A stretch of 16,123 nt of DNA from Comamonadaceae bacterium (GTDB taxonomy: Bacteria > Pseudomonadota > Gammaproteobacteria > Burkholderiales > Burkholderiaceae_C): NCBI GenBank assembly GCA_947463845.1, contig CANHUM010000006.1, forward strand, positions 1 to 16,123, given 5' to 3'. Positions 7,228 to 16,123 of the stretch are shown here, piece by piece. The notes beneath the pieces were generated by a model. That model saw only the letters and a program-made list of their open reading frames with translations. It searched no databases and was not told the DNA's origin. Position 1 is the stretch's first letter. Each line of letters opens with the position of its first letter. Both the position numbers and the translations under genes were made by a program.

Positions 7228-8457
7228 TCAGAAGGTCCCCACGATGAAGTCCTTGAAGCGCCCGAAAGCGTTGTTCACCGAACTTTTTTTCTGGGTGACC
7301 TTGTAGCCACGCAAACGGGCCAGTCGGGCTTCTTCGAGTAAGCCCATGACGGTGGCGGCACGCGGCTGACTCACCATGTCGGCCAGTCCGCCTGCGTATT
7401 TGGGCAAGCCCCTTCGAACGGGCTTGAGGAAGATGTCTTCGCCCAATTCAATCATGCCGGGCATCACCGCGCTGCCGCCGGTGAGGACAATGCCCGATGA
7501 CAACACCTCTTCATAGCCCGACTCACGGATGACCTGGTGAACGAGTGAAAAGATTTCTTCGATGCGCGGCTCAATCACGCCAGCCAGCGCTTGCCGGCTC
7601 AGCATGCGCGGCCCACGGTCGCCCAGACCGGGGACCTCCACCTGCGCATCGGGATCTGCCAGCAGTTGCTTGGCGAAACCACTTTCAACCTTGATGTCTT
7701 CGGCATCCTTGGTCGGTGTGCGCAAAGCCATGGCAATGTCGCTGGTGATCAAATCGCCAGCGATGGGAATGACCGCTGTGTGACGGATAGAACCGTTGGC
7801 GAAAATGGCCACATCCGTCGTGCCGGCACCGATGTCCACACAGACTACGCCCAGCTCACGCTCATCTTCAGACAACACCGCCAGGCTGGACGATTGGGGG
7901 TTGAGCAACAGCTGGTCCACTTCAAGGCCGCAGCGACGCACACATTTGATGATGTTCTCTGCCGCGCTTTGCGCGCCGGTCACGATGTGGACTTTGGCCT
8001 CGAGTCGCATGCCACTCATGCCGATGGGCTCCTTCACCTCTTGCCCATCAATCACAAACTCTTGTGGTGCCACCAGCAGCAAACGCTGATCGCTGGAGAT
8101 GTTGATGGCACGTGCCGTCTCCATCACCCGGGCCAGATCGGTTTGGGTGACTTCCTTGTCCTTGATGGCCACCATGCCACTGGAGTTGATCCCGCGAATA
8201 TGGCTGCCCGTGATGCCGCAGTTGACTCGGGTGATTTTGCAATCGGCCATCAACTCGGCCTCTTTGAGGGCCTGCTGAATGCTCTGCACTGTGGCGTCAA
8301 TATTGACCACCACGCCACGCTTGAGGCCATTGCCCGGGGCAATCCCAAGACCCGCAATCTTGAGTTCACCATCGGACATCACTTCTGCCACCACCGCCAT
8401 GACCTTGGATGTGCCGATGTCCAGGCCAATGACCAGATCTTTGTACTCTTTTGCCAT
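7228..8457 (-). CDS. ftsA: Cell division protein FtsA (actin-like membrane tether)
   Basis: FtsA is an actin-fold ATPase that anchors FtsZ to the inner membrane and signals to late divisome proteins. From ATG 8457 it has 409 residues, starting MAKEYKDLVIGLDIGTSKV. Phosphate-1 is GLDIGTSK (11-18), and the 1C subdomain lies at about 84-160. Phosphate-2 is DIGAGTTD (208-215), and the adenosine loop is IVLTGGSAVMPGM. The C-terminal amphipathic membrane helix is NNAFGRFKDFIVGTF (395-409). An in-frame GTG at 8466 would add three residues (409 to 412). ATG 8457 has GGTG six bases upstream and matches the family N-terminus as I recall it. The junction with ftsQ has the weakest RBS of the run and no overlap, which may keep FtsA low relative to FtsZ. 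Confidence 0.96.
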   Translation of the reverse strand: MAKEYKDLVIGLDIGTSKVMAVVAEVMSDGELKIAGLGIAPGNGLKRGVVVNIDATVQSIQQALKEAELMADCKITRVNCGITGSHIRGINSSGMVAIKDKEVTQTDLARVMETARAINISSDQRLLLVAPQEFVIDGQEVKEPIGMSGMRLEAKVHIVTGAQSAAENIIKCVRRCGLEVDQLLLNPQSSSLAVLSEDERELGVVCVDIGAGTTDVAIFANGSIRHTAVIPIAGDLITSDIAMALRTPTKDAEDIKVESGFAKQLLADPDAQVEVPGLGDRGPRMLSRQALAGVIEPRIEEIFSLVHQVIRESGYEEVLSSGIVLTGGSAVMPGMIELGEDIFLKPVRRGLPKYAGGLADMVSQPRAATVMGLLEEARLARLRGYKVTQKKSSVNNAFGRFKDFIVGTF

Positions 8458-8481
8458 GTCAATCACCGTTTCCGTTTAATT

Positions 8482-9285
8482 TCAACGCCTTGAACCATCT
8501 GAACTTTTCTTGTCGCCGTCTTCCAGCGTGCTCACACCCCGCAAGCGCACGGCATAGCCGTCCTTGTGTCTCAAATCTGCGCCCAACAAAGCCATGGGTG
8601 TCCTGCTGTAGCGCGCCGTGACTTGGGGCAGCGTTCTCAACAACAACTGAGTGCGTTCGATCAACTCACTTTCAGAGCCTCGGCCCAGCTCTACCAAAGC
8701 GCCACTGTCTGTCCAGACGCGCCAACTGCCTCTGGCCGTCAACTCGATTTTTTCCAATTTGAAGTCCAGCACCTCAAACAAGGGGCCCATGACGCGGTAC
8801 ATCTTCGTGACCATGACAGAGCTGCCTTCAGGCCCCAGCATGCGGGGCAATTTTTCGATATCAATGTCTTCAACAGGGGCCTCAAAAACCTGTCCCTGTT
8901 CATTGACCATGAAATTGCTGCCCTCTTCACCCCAAGTCGCCAGTGGCTGATGCTCCACCACGACCGAGCGCAGCTGACCCGGAAAAACACGGTGCACCAC
9001 AGCCTCACGCACCCAAGGTACAGACTCGAAAGCATGTTGAGCCTGCGTCAGACTGAGGGTGAAGAAATTTCCACTCAATTGGGGGATCACATGGTTTCGG
9101 AAACTGGCTGCGTGACTGCGCACCACTTCGCCCTGCACCGTGATCGATTGGATGGCAAATCTTGGATGACTCAGCAACCACCAGGCTCCACCACCCAGAG
9201 TCAACACCACGAACACGGCGATCAGCAAAGCTGCCGCCAGGTTCATGAGTCGAACGTCGGTGGGCAATGGCAGGCTGTTGCTCAC
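8482..9285 (-). CDS. ftsQ: Cell division protein FtsQ
   Basis: FtsQ is a bitopic inner-membrane protein that links early and late divisome parts through FtsB/FtsL. The GTG start at 9285-9283 gives 267 residues: a short cytoplasmic tail, one membrane helix at about 12-38, then a POTRA domain at about 43-111 (opening [12 protein letters not shown] and containing [17 protein letters not shown]). The periplasmic FtsQ/DivIB domain follows, with [16 protein letters not shown] near the end, and a charged tail [12 protein letters not shown]. The start is fixed by AGGAGG (9298-9293) exactly 7 bases upstream and by a 4-base GTGA overlap with the ddl stop. The longer reading from 9336 only extends into ddl. 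It is tightly coupled to ddl; ftsA follows after a short gap. Confidence 0.95.
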   Translation of the reverse strand: MSNSLPLPTDVRLMNLAAALLIAVFVVLTLGGGAWWLLSHPRFAIQSITVQGEVVRSHAASFRNHVIPQLSGNFFTLSLTQAQHAFESVPWVREAVVHRVFPGQLRSVVVEHQPLATWGEEGSNFMVNEQGQVFEAPVEDIDIEKLPRMLGPEGSSVMVTKMYRVMGPLFEVLDFKLEKIELTARGSWRVWTDSGALVELGRGSESELIERTQLLLRTLPQVTARYSRTPMALLGADLRHKDGYAVRLRGVSTLEDGDKKSSDGSRR

Positions 9286-10262
9286 TGTGCAGCCTCCTTG
9301 TAATCCAGCCCTGCGTGTTCTAAAAGATAGCAACACAAAGCCTCGTAGGACATGCCTGCAGCACGGGCAGACATCGGCACCAACGAGTGCCCTGTCATGC
9401 CCGGTGATGTGTTGATTTCCAGCAAATAAGGCTGGCGAGTGATGCCATCAATCATCACATCGATGCGACCCCAGCCCCGGCAACCCAGAACTTGGTAAGC
9501 CTTGATGATCAAGGCATCGATGGCCGCCATCTCTTCAGCAGACAAGCCACTTGGCACCAGGTATTGGGTGTCGTCGGTGAAGTATTTGTTTTGGTAATCG
9601 TAATTGCCATCTGGCGCCACGATCCGGATCATGGGCAAGGCCTTGGCATTTGCGCCTTCGCCCAACACAGGGCACGTCACTTCGTCCCCGACGATGCATT
9701 GCTCGCACAAAATATCGCTGTCGCATGCTGCTGCCGCGCGCAACGCAGCATGCAGATCTTTGGCATGCGAAACCTTGCTCACGCCAATCGATGAACCTTC
9801 GCGTGCGGGCTTAACGATCAACGGCAAGCCCAATTGGGCGATCAACGCATCGGCTGACAATGTTTCAATTTGAGAGGGATGCACCAGCACATGACGCGGC
9901 GTTGGCAAACCTTCGGCTTGCCAAACACGCTTGGTCATCACCTTGTCCATGGCCATGCTGGAGGCCATGACGCCTGAACCGGTGTAAGGAATGCCCATCA
10001 ATTCCAGAGCGCCTTGAACCGTGCCATCTTCACCAAAGCGCCCATGCAAGGCAATGAAGCATCGGTCAAACCCCTCACGGCGCAGCGCCATCAGGTCGTT
10101 TTGTGCGGGGTCAAATGCATGTGCATCCACACCACTGTCAATCAAGGCTTTGAGGACACCCTGACCTGACATGAGCGACACCTCACGTTCTGCCGAGCGC
10201 CCACCCATCAACACCGCAACCTTGCCCAGGGACGCGCAGACTTTTTGGCTGGCATCGATCAT
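9282..10262 (-). CDS. ddl: D-alanine--D-alanine ligase
   Basis: Ddl is a cytosolic ATP-grasp ligase that makes D-Ala-D-Ala for the precursor pentapeptide. From ATG 10262 it has 326 residues (E. coli DdlB has 306). Motifs in order: [11 protein letters not shown] (20-30) holds the first D-Ala binding Glu; HGRFGEDGT (73-81); [14 protein letters not shown] (about 151-164) is the ATP-grasp loop; YDYQNKY is at about 221-227; GWGRIDVM is in the C-domain; [16 protein letters not shown] (about 291-306) supplies Mg2+ and phosphate ligands. YDYQNKY has Gln where E. coli DdlB has Glu (YDYEAKY). The start is set by AGGAGG (10275-10270) 7 bases upstream and a 4-base ATGA overlap with murC. In this position it corresponds to ddlB of E. 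coli. Confidence 0.96.
   Translation of the reverse strand: MIDASQKVCASLGKVAVLMGGRSAEREVSLMSGQGVLKALIDSGVDAHAFDPAQNDLMALRREGFDRCFIALHGRFGEDGTVQGALELMGIPYTGSGVMASSMAMDKVMTKRVWQAEGLPTPRHVLVHPSQIETLSADALIAQLGLPLIVKPAREGSSIGVSKVSHAKDLHAALRAAAACDSDILCEQCIVGDEVTCPVLGEGANAKALPMIRIVAPDGNYDYQNKYFTDDTQYLVPSGLSAEEMAAIDALIIKAYQVLGCRGWGRIDVMIDGITRQPYLLEINTSPGMTGHSLVPMSARAAGMSYEALCCYLLEHAGLDYKEAAQ
9293..9298 (-). promoter_or_regulatory. Shine-Dalgarno deciding the ftsQ GTG start
   Basis: AGGAGG reads on the minus strand inside the penultimate ddl codons (K-E-A-A-Q-stop), with 7 bases (CTGCACA) to the GTG at 9285. Its spacing selects this GTG over an in-frame start 51 bases upstream. Confidence 0.85.
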
Positions 10263-11689
10263 GCTGCAGCCTCCTGTGTCCGAACGGCACCGGCCAGCGC
10301 CACCAACTGCGCGGGCGTGGCACCAATGGAGCCTGCACCCATGCAAATGAGCACATCACCGTCGCGGGCGTTGCCCATCACCATTTGGGGCATGTCGGCG
10401 ATCTGGTCCACGAACACAGGTTCGAGCTTGCCGGTCACGCGCAAGGCGCGGGCCAATGAACGACCATCTGCCGCGACGATGGGGGCTTCCCCCGCCGCAT
10501 AGACTTCTGCGAGTAACACACTGTCGCAGCCCTGGCTGATGACTTTGACAAAGTCTTCGAAACAATCGCGGGTCCGGCTGTAGCGGTGTGGCTGGAAAGC
10601 CAACACCAGACGGCGGCCTGGGAATGCACCGCGTGCTGCAGCCAAGGTGGCCGCCATCTCGACAGGGTGATGGCCGTAGTCATCAATCACCGTGAAGCGG
10701 CCTGTACCGTCGGCAGTCGCCACGTCACCGTAGCGCTGAAAACGTCGCCCCACGCCTTTGAACTGGGCCAGTGCACTTTGTACGGCGGCATCATCGATGC
10801 CCAGTTCCACCGCCACCGAAATGGCCGCCAGTGCGTTCAGCACATTGTGTTCACCCGGCAGGTTCAGCACGATGGGCAGGTCTGGCAAGGTCACGCCATT
10901 GCGACGCTGAACCGTGAAATGCATCCGCCCATGCTCGGCCCGTACATGGATGGCACGCACCTGCGCGCCTTCATTCAAGCCATACGTGGTCACGGGTCTG
11001 GCAATGTCGCCCATGATGGCGCGCACACCCGGATCATCCGAACAAACAATGGCGGTGCCATAAAAGGGCATACGGTGTAGGAATTCAACGAATGCCCCCC
11101 TGAGTCTGCTCAGGTCATGGCCATACGTCTCCATGTGGTCCGCATCGATGTTGGTCACCACCGCCATCACGGGCAGCAAGTTCAGGAACGAGGCATCGGA
11201 CTCATCAGCCTCGACCACGATGTACTCACCTGTGCCCAATTTGGCATTGGCACCCGCACTGTTGAGACGGCCTCCGATCACGAAGGTCGGGTCGAGTCCG
11301 GCCTCTGCCAGCACACTGGCCACCAGGCTGGTGGTGGTGGTCTTGCCGTGAGTCCCGGCGATGGCCAGGCCTTGCTTCATGCGCATGAGTTCGGCCAACA
11401 TCACCGCGCGCGGCACGATGGGTATATGACGCGCTCGAGCCGCCATCACCTCTGGGTTGTCGGCTTTGACAGCGGTCGATGTCACCACCGCATCGGCATC
11501 TTTCACATTGTCCGCACTGTGGCCCACATGGGTGCGAATACCCAGTGCGGCCAGACGGCGCAAGCTGGCACTGTCTGACAAGTCCGAGCCTGAAATCTGA
11601 TAACCCAGGTTGAGCAGCACTTCGGCAATGCCGCTCATGCCGGAGCCACCCAAGCCAATGAAATGAATTTTTCGGATGGCGTGTTTCAT
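10259..11689 (-). CDS. murC: UDP-N-acetylmuramate--L-alanine ligase
   Basis: MurC adds L-Ala to UDP-MurNAc, the first peptide step of murein precursor synthesis, in the cytosol. At 476 residues it has the three Mur-ligase domains. The N-terminal UDP-binding Rossmann domain opens [18 protein letters not shown] (8-25). The central ATPase domain has P-loop GTHGKTTTT (112-120), the Mg2+-binding stretch [11 protein letters not shown] (158-168) and [11 protein letters not shown] (180-190). The C-terminal domain contains DDYGHHPVE and FQPHRYSRT. The ATG at 11689 overlaps the murG stop as ATGA, with GAGGAG (11703-11698) 8 bases upstream. The length is close to E. coli MurC (491), and no key residue seems missing. 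Confidence 0.97.
   Translation of the reverse strand: MKHAIRKIHFIGLGGSGMSGIAEVLLNLGYQISGSDLSDSASLRRLAALGIRTHVGHSADNVKDADAVVTSTAVKADNPEVMAARARHIPIVPRAVMLAELMRMKQGLAIAGTHGKTTTTSLVASVLAEAGLDPTFVIGGRLNSAGANAKLGTGEYIVVEADESDASFLNLLPVMAVVTNIDADHMETYGHDLSRLRGAFVEFLHRMPFYGTAIVCSDDPGVRAIMGDIARPVTTYGLNEGAQVRAIHVRAEHGRMHFTVQRRNGVTLPDLPIVLNLPGEHNVLNALAAISVAVELGIDDAAVQSALAQFKGVGRRFQRYGDVATADGTGRFTVIDDYGHHPVEMAATLAAARGAFPGRRLVLAFQPHRYSRTRDCFEDFVKVISQGCDSVLLAEVYAAGEAPIVAADGRSLARALRVTGKLEPVFVDQIADMPQMVMGNARDGDVLICMGAGSIGATPAQLVALAGAVRTQEAAA
10270..10275 (-). promoter_or_regulatory. Shine-Dalgarno deciding the ddl ATG start
   Basis: AGGAGG lies in the last murC codons (Q-E-A-A-A-stop), 7 bases (CTGCAGC) before the ATG at 10262. 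Eleven bases, AGGAGGCTGCA, are identical to the ftsQ signal. It rejects an upstream in-frame start 84 bases inside murC. Confidence 0.85.
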
Positions 11690-12756
11690 GCTGCCAACTC
11701 CTCACAAGCCATCAAGATCTCCCGGGTCGCAGTTGTTTTTTTCTGTGCACCGGCCTTCTCCGCCACTGTCAACAACTGAGAACGGTCCAAGCCGCTCAAC
11801 CAGTCGGCCAATGCCTGTGGCGTCAATTCGGCTTGCGGCATGAGCCACCCGCCGCCGGCAGACACCAGGAACTGGGCATTGGTGGTCTGGTGGTCATCCA
11901 CTGCAAATGGGAAAGGCACCAACATGGCCGCCACCCCGACAGCAGCCAACTCGGTCACGGTGCTGGCACCAGCGCGGCAAATCACCACATCGGCTTGCGC
12001 AAAGGCTGTGGCCATGTCCTCGATGAAGGGGAGCAATTCCGCCTCCACGCCAGCGGCTTGGTAATTGGCGCGCAGCGCTTCGATCTGTTTTGCACCACTT
12101 TGGTGGATCACAGCGGGACGCTGGCTGGCACTCATCAATGCCAGTGCTTGAGGCACGGTGTCATTCAGGGCTTTGGCACCCAAACTTCCGCCGACCACCA
12201 ACACGCGCAGCGGCCCACTGCGACCGGCAAAACGTGCCGCCGGTTGTGCTTGCTCGGTGAAGGCTTTGCGCAAGGGATTGCCGACCCAGTGGCCTGTCTT
12301 GAACACCCCAGGGAATGCGGTAAACACCCGGTCGGCCAGTTGCGACAAGACCTTGTTGGCCATGCCGGGCACAGAATTTTGTTCGTGCAAAACCAATGGC
12401 TTGCCCCACAAGCTGGCCATCATGCCACCCGGAAAGCTGATGTAACCGCCCAAGCCCAACACCACTTGGGGTTGCACGCGGCGAACCACCTGCAGGCTTT
12501 GCCAAAACGCCCGCAACAAACGCATAGGCAGCAAAGCCAGCGTTTGGATTCCCTTGCCACGCACCCCGCCAAACGAGACCGCCTCAAATGCAAAGCCCTG
12601 TGCCGGCACCAAATCCTGCTCCATGCTGTTCGGCGCACCCAACCAATGCACTTGCCAACCTGCATCGCGCAGCGCTTCGGCCATGGCCAGACCGGGGAAT
12701 ATGTGCCCCCCGGTACCGCCGGCCATGACCAAAGCTGTTTTGCGTTTGGCGATCAT
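11686..12756 (-). CDS. murG: UDP-GlcNAc--lipid I N-acetylglucosaminyltransferase MurG
   Basis: MurG is a peripheral inner-membrane GT-B glycosyltransferase (family GT28) that adds GlcNAc to lipid I to give lipid II. The 356-residue protein matches E. coli MurG (355). The N-terminal acceptor domain has the G-loop [10 protein letters not shown] (13-22) with catalytic-site His18, and a second glycine-rich loop [12 protein letters not shown]. The C-terminal donor domain begins [17 protein letters not shown] and contains [24 protein letters not shown], which contacts UDP-GlcNAc, followed by DDHQTTNA. The ATG at 12756 overlaps the ftsW stop (ATGA), and GGAGG (12767-12763) lies 6 bases upstream. Its 3' end overlaps murC in the same manner. 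Confidence 0.97.
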   Translation of the reverse strand: MIAKRKTALVMAGGTGGHIFPGLAMAEALRDAGWQVHWLGAPNSMEQDLVPAQGFAFEAVSFGGVRGKGIQTLALLPMRLLRAFWQSLQVVRRVQPQVVLGLGGYISFPGGMMASLWGKPLVLHEQNSVPGMANKVLSQLADRVFTAFPGVFKTGHWVGNPLRKAFTEQAQPAARFAGRSGPLRVLVVGGSLGAKALNDTVPQALALMSASQRPAVIHQSGAKQIEALRANYQAAGVEAELLPFIEDMATAFAQADVVICRAGASTVTELAAVGVAAMLVPFPFAVDDHQTTNAQFLVSAGGGWLMPQAELTPQALADWLSGLDRSQLLTVAEKAGAQKKTTATREILMACEELAA

Positions 12757-14054
12757 GTCCGGCCTCCACGCATCATTTTTTTGTTTTCAGCGTCAATGCG
12801 CAAGACCACTGCAATGGCGATCAAGTTCATCATGAGTGCAGAGCCGCCATAACTCATGAAAGGCAGTGTCAGGCCCTTGGTGGGCAATGCACCCAGGTTA
12901 ACGCCCATGTTGATGAACGCCTGAAAACCGATCCAGATGCCCACGCCCTGCGCCACCAAACCGGAAAAAACTTTTTCCAACGCAATGGCCTGACGACCGA
13001 TGACCATGATCCTGCGGCTGAGCCAGAGGAACATGAAAATCACCAATGAGACGCCGATCAAACCGAATTCTTCGCCGATCACAGCCAACAAAAAGTCGGT
13101 GTGCGCTTCTGGCAGCCAGTGCAGTTTTTCTACGCTGCCGCCCAATCCGACACCCCAGACTTCACCTCGCCCAATCGCGATGAGTGAATGTGTTAACTGA
13201 TAGCCTTTGCCCAAAGCATGCTGCGCACTGAACGGGTCAAGGTAAGCAAAGATGCGTTCTCGGCGCCACGGCGATTCAGCAATCATGATCACGAAGGCCA
13301 GAATCAAAATACCCAGGATCAAGAAGAACATCCGGGCATTGACGCCTCCCAAAAACAGGATGCCCATGGCAATGGTGGCGATCACCAAGAATGCGCCCAT
13401 GTCAGGCTCGGCCAACAAGAACACACCTGCCAAACCAACGGCTGCACCCATGGGCCAGACGGCCTTGATGAAGTTTTCTTTCACTTCCATCTTGCGCACC
13501 ATGTAGTTGGCGGCATAAATGATGGTGGCGAATTTGGCCAACTCGGAAGGCTGAAAATTCATCACGCCAAATGATATCCAGCGCCGGGCCCCGTTGACAC
13601 CTTTGCCTATGAACGGCAAAAGAACCAAGGCCAACAAGATCAAAGACAGGACAAACAAGGGTCTGGCCATTTTTTCCCAGGTTTCCATGGACACCTGAAA
13701 CGCCAGCAAGGCCATGACACAGCCAACCGTGATGGCCATCACATGTCGGATCAGGAAATGCGTATGGGCATAGCGTGAAAAGCGCGGGTTATCAGGCATG
13801 GCAATAGAGGCGGAATACACCATGACCATGCCCCACAACACCAGGGCCATCACCACCCAAACCAAGGTTTGATCAACCCCCATCATGCGAGAGCCTTGAC
13901 CACGCGCGTGACTGGCCAAGTCGTAATCACCCAGATTCACCGGCAAGCTCTGATGGCCCGAGGTCTGAGCACCCCATGCACCACCCGTCAACACACTGCC
14001 CACGCGGGAAATGCCGGCTTGCAGTCGCTGGGTCAATGACATGGCTTCGCTCAC
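12753..14054 (-). CDS. ftsW: Septal SEDS peptidoglycan glycosyltransferase FtsW
   Basis: FtsW is the SEDS-family polymerase that, with FtsI (PBP3), assembles septal glycan from lipid II. The 433-residue polytopic protein has about ten membrane helices. SEDS landmarks include [12 protein letters not shown] (152-163), the FQPSELAK signature (167-174), AEPDMG (215-220), and [14 protein letters not shown] (316-329), whose Asp320 matches the essential catalytic Asp of the family. [21 protein letters not shown] lies near the C-terminus. The first helix starts only at about residue 62, so the cytoplasmic N-terminus is somewhat longer than in E. coli FtsW (414 residues). The GTG at 14054 overlaps the murD stop as GTGA, and GGAGG (14066-14062) lies 7 bases upstream; a later in-frame ATG at 14042 is possible. 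Confidence 0.96.
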   Translation of the reverse strand: MSEAMSLTQRLQAGISRVGSVLTGGAWGAQTSGHQSLPVNLGDYDLASHARGQGSRMMGVDQTLVWVVMALVLWGMVMVYSASIAMPDNPRFSRYAHTHFLIRHVMAITVGCVMALLAFQVSMETWEKMARPLFVLSLILLALVLLPFIGKGVNGARRWISFGVMNFQPSELAKFATIIYAANYMVRKMEVKENFIKAVWPMGAAVGLAGVFLLAEPDMGAFLVIATIAMGILFLGGVNARMFFLILGILILAFVIMIAESPWRRERIFAYLDPFSAQHALGKGYQLTHSLIAIGRGEVWGVGLGGSVEKLHWLPEAHTDFLLAVIGEEFGLIGVSLVIFMFLWLSRRIMVIGRQAIALEKVFSGLVAQGVGIWIGFQAFINMGVNLGALPTKGLTLPFMSYGGSALMMNLIAIAVVLRIDAENKKMMRGGRT

Positions 14055-15706
14055 AGCCCGCCCTCCATGGCCACACCAGCCAACTCGGCCAAATCGGATA
14101 CGGCCTGCACAAACACGTCGGCGCGGTGCACGTAGTCATCAAACATGTCAAAGCTGGCACACGCTGGCGACATCAAAACCGCATCACCACTTTGGGCCAG
14201 CTCGGCGGCCAAGGCCACGGCTGTGGGCAGATCCGCGGCATCGTGCAGCGGCACATGGTCTTGCACAACGCTGCGGATCAACGCGGCGTCACGGCCGATC
14301 AACACCACGGCTCGGGCAAATCGTGACAAGGGATCGACCAGCGGCGAGAAGTCCTGGCCTTTGCCATCGCCGCCCAAAATGGCGACGATGCGGCGCTCGG
14401 CACCCAAACCCTTGAGGGCGGCAACCGTGGCCCCGACGTTGGTGCCTTTGCTGTCGTCAAAGAATTCGACGCCGTCGATGATGGCCACTGGCTCGACCCG
14501 GTGGGGCTCGCCCCGGTATTCTCGCAAGCCATACAACATGGGGCCCAACGCGCATCCCGCGCTGCTGGCCAAGGCCAAAGCAGCCAATGCATTCACCGCG
14601 TTGTGCCGTCCACGGATACGCAAGGCATCTGCAGGCATCAAGCGTTGAATGTGCAACTCCTCTACCTGGTCCTTGCGGCGGCGTGTTTCATCGGCCTCTA
14701 GCGCACGCACCAACCAGGTCATGCCGTTGGCCACCTCGATACCGAAATCACCCGGACGCTGGGGCATGTCGCCGCCAAACAAGGTGCATTCACGCTCGAT
14801 GGGTTTTTGCAATTTGACCCGGATCGGTGCTGGCCGCATGGCCATGACCGCATCATCCTCACGATTGAGCACCATCAGGGTCTTCGCACCAAAAATACGC
14901 GCTTTGGCGGCGGCATAAGCCGACATGGCGCCATGCCAATCCAGATGATCCTGAGACAAATTGAGGACCGTGGCCGCAGTGGGCTCGAAACCCTCGCTGC
15001 TGTCGAGTTGAAAACTGGACAACTCCAGCACCCACACTTCGGGCAGTGCCAAAGCCAACGGTTGCTGCGCCATGACCACGGGTTGTGCCATCTCTGGCAC
15101 AGCCTCTTGGTTTGAAGTTTCAGGCTGCAGCACTTGCAAGGGCACAAGTTCATCCGAAATGACTGGCGCTTGTTCTTGCGCATCAACCTGGGCTTGGGCC
15201 TGCGCCAAAGCTTGGGTCAGGGTGTCGAGGAGTGTCGGGCCAATGTTGCCGGCCACTTGAACCGACTTGCCAGAACGCGCCACCAGCTGCCCCGTGAGTG
15301 AGGTCACCGTGGTTTTGCCATTGGTGCCGGTGATGGCCAACACCTGAGGCTGATAGCCGCAACTGGCCTTCAAATCCATCAAGGCGGCCGTGAACAGACT
15401 CAGTTCGCCCCCCTGCCAAAGACCCATGGCCTGCGCTGCGTTCACCACGGGTGCAACCGCCTCTGGAGACAAACCAGGGCTGCGGAACACGGCACGCACC
15501 GAAGTGCCCTCCACCAAATGGGCGGCAAATGGACCAGGCACAAAGCGCACCGCTGGCCACTCGGCCTGCAAAACGGCCAACTGGGGTGGTGCATCGCGGG
15601 TGTCGGCCACCGTCACCTCAGCCCCGGCACGCGCGCACCAGCGGGCCATCGCCAAGCCGGAAGCGCCCAAACCCAGGATCAGAATGTGGAGGCCTTGAAG
15701 CTGCAT
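14051..15706 (-). CDS. murD: UDP-N-acetylmuramoyl-L-alanine--D-glutamate ligase, enlarged by insertions
   Basis: MurD adds D-Glu to UDP-MurNAc-L-Ala in the cytosol. The core is intact: Rossmann start [14 protein letters not shown] (10-23), SPGLSP (76-81), P-loop GTNGKTT (127-133), GNIG (153-156), ELSSFQL (228-234), DHLDWHG with His254, and the [10 protein letters not shown] stretch with Lys268, matching the carbamylated Lys of E. coli Mur[12 protein letters not shown] (367-377), [13 protein letters not shown] (415-427) and [20 protein letters not shown] (513-532) follow. At 551 residues it is about 113 longer than the E. coli enzyme (438). The main excess is a Q/A/P-rich insertion at about 165-222; a smaller one (about 17 residues) lies near 338-354. 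The frame is uninterrupted. ATG 15706 has GAGG (15716-15713) 6 bases upstream and lies 3 bases after the mraY stop. Confidence 0.96.
   Translation of the reverse strand: MQLQGLHILILGLGASGLAMARWCARAGAEVTVADTRDAPPQLAVLQAEWPAVRFVPGPFAAHLVEGTSVRAVFRSPGLSPEAVAPVVNAAQAMGLWQGGELSLFTAALMDLKASCGYQPQVLAITGTNGKTTVTSLTGQLVARSGKSVQVAGNIGPTLLDTLTQALAQAQAQVDAQEQAPVISDELVPLQVLQPETSNQEAVPEMAQPVVMAQQPLALALPEVWVLELSSFQLDSSEGFEPTAATVLNLSQDHLDWHGAMSAYAAAKARIFGAKTLMVLNREDDAVMAMRPAPIRVKLQKPIERECTLFGGDMPQRPGDFGIEVANGMTWLVRALEADETRRRKDQVEELHIQRLMPADALRIRGRHNAVNALAALALASSAGCALGPMLYGLREYRGEPHRVEPVAIIDGVEFFDDSKGTNVGATVAALKGLGAERRIVAILGGDGKGQDFSPLVDPLSRFARAVVLIGRDAALIRSVVQDHVPLHDAADLPTAVALAAELAQSGDAVLMSPACASFDMFDDYVHRADVFVQAVSDLAELAGVAMEGGL
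15041..15214 (-). other. Low-complexity insertion inside murD
   Basis: This codes for about 58 residues between the GNIG loop and the ELSSFQL strand, where E. coli MurD has only a short connection. It is rich in Gln, Ala, Val and Pro, beginning [15 protein letters not shown], with no predicted fold I recognise. Boundaries come from comparison with remembered E. coli MurD and may be off by several residues. Confidence 0.7.
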
Positions 15707-15709
15707 GGC

Positions 15710-16123
15710 TTACCTCAGCTTCAGGGTCGACAAACCGACCAGGCACAGCAGCATGGTGATGATCCAGAAACGCACCACCACCTGCGTTTCTTTCCAGCCG
15801 CTCTTTTCAAAATGGTGGTGCAGGGGCGCCATCTTCAGGATGCGACGCCCCTCACCGTATTTTTTCTTGGTGTACTTGAAGTAGGCCACCTGTGCCATCA
15901 CCGACAAGGCTTCCACCACAAAAATGCCTCCCATGATGGCGAGCACAATTTCCTGGCGCACGATCACAGCAATGGTGCCCAATGCGGCGCCCAGCGCCAG
16001 CGCCCCGACGTCACCCATGAAGACTTGCGCCGGGTGTGTGTTGAACCACAAGAAAGCCAGGCCAGCACCGGCCATGGCCGCACAGAAAATCAACAACTCT
16101 CCCGATCCTGGGATGTGCGGGAA
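15710..16123 (-). CDS. mraY: Phospho-N-acetylmuramoyl-pentapeptide transferase, C-terminal part (5' end outside window)
   Basis: MraY is the polytopic inner-membrane enzyme that moves phospho-MurNAc-pentapeptide onto undecaprenyl phosphate to make lipid I. The window holds its last 137 residues, open to the right edge, reading [19 protein letters not shown] onward. Diagnostic parts are [22 protein letters not shown] (with the catalytic-site FMGDVG), the [18 protein letters not shown] loop, and [15 protein letters not shown] with the essential HHH cluster. The last membrane helix ends STLKLR. E. coli MraY has 360 residues, so about 220 N-terminal residues lie beyond the window. No start codon is present here. 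The TAA stop is 3 bases before the murD ATG, with the murD RBS overlapping the last codons, so the two are coupled. Confidence 0.97.
   Translation of the reverse strand, partial: FPHIPGSGELLIFCAAMAGAGLAFLWFNTHPAQVFMGDVGALALGAALGTIAVIVRQEIVLAIMGGIFVVEALSVMAQVAYFKYTKKKYGEGRRILKMAPLHHHFEKSGWKETQVVVRFWIITMLLCLVGLSTLKLR

Noticed and set aside
7591..8493. Long plus-strand frame (300 codons) opposite ftsA
   Set aside because: Antisense shadow of ftsA, with no family resemblance and no initiation signal.
9286..9336. Upstream start for ftsQ at 9336
   Set aside because: Adds 17 residues encoded within ddl, with no RBS; the GTG at 9285 has a perfect RBS and a stop-start overlap.
10263..10346. Upstream start for ddl at 10346
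   Set aside because: Adds 28 Cys/His/Gly-rich residues lying inside murC; the ATG at 10262 has AGGAGG at 7 bases and the ATGA overlap.
11833..12852. Long plus-strand frame (339 codons) opposite murG and the end of ftsW
   Set aside because: Spans the murG/ftsW overlap, has shadow-type composition, and both opposing genes are certain.
16094..16096. TTG at 16096 as the start of a short membrane protein
   Set aside because: The frame continues upstream to the window edge as FPHIPGSGE, typical of MraY, so this is internal sequence of a truncated gene.
1..16123. Mobile element, phage, CRISPR, defence island or other novel system
   Set aside because: No transposase, integrase, direct-repeat array, tRNA-bordered insertion or cluster of unknown genes was seen; every sizeable gene falls in a known family and the layout is conserved chromosome.

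Overview
The window comes from a high-GC betaproteobacterium, most likely Burkholderiales and probably Comamonadaceae (Limnohabitans/Rhodoferax/Acidovorax-like). Three things point there: the gene order mraY-murD-ftsW-murG-murC-ddl-ftsQ-ftsA-ftsZ-lpxC, an FtsZ ending in DDIEIPAFLRKQAD, and the long form of PyrF. Genus is an inference from memory of these families, not a database result.

Right two thirds (4849-16123, all on the minus strand): the distal half of the dcw (division and cell wall) cluster, entered inside mraY and read right to left. MraY and MurG make lipids I and II. MurC, MurD and Ddl build the precursor peptide. FtsW polymerises lipid II at the septum. FtsQ, FtsA and FtsZ form the division scaffold. 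LpxC, the committed step of lipid A synthesis, closes the cluster. Five consecutive junctions (murD/ftsW, ftsW/murG, murG/murC, murC/ddl, ddl/ftsQ) are 4-base ATGA or GTGA overlaps, each with a strong Shine-Dalgarno in the last codons of the upstream gene. Packing loosens at ftsQ/ftsA (24 bases, weak RBS), ftsA/ftsZ (144 bases) and ftsZ/lpxC (102 bases, with a perfect hairpin).

Left third (1-4814): five metabolic or accessory genes. A glutathione S-transferase (minus, 3' end cut by the window) diverges from an SDR oxidoreductase (plus), which is followed by a short terminator hairpin. A DHA2-like MFS transporter lies 6 bases behind pyrF (OMP decarboxylase) on the minus strand, so the two look like one transcript. 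An EamA/DMT-type permease diverges from pyrF with only 25 bases between the start codons, and converges on lpxC.

I saw no tRNA, rRNA, CRISPR, insertion sequence, integrase, phage gene or defence system. The window looks like ordinary conserved chromosome. The most distinctive features are a MurD about 110 residues longer than the E. coli enzyme, carrying a Q/A/P-rich insertion, and the regulatory detail at the ftsQ/ftsA, ftsA/ftsZ and ftsZ/lpxC junctions.
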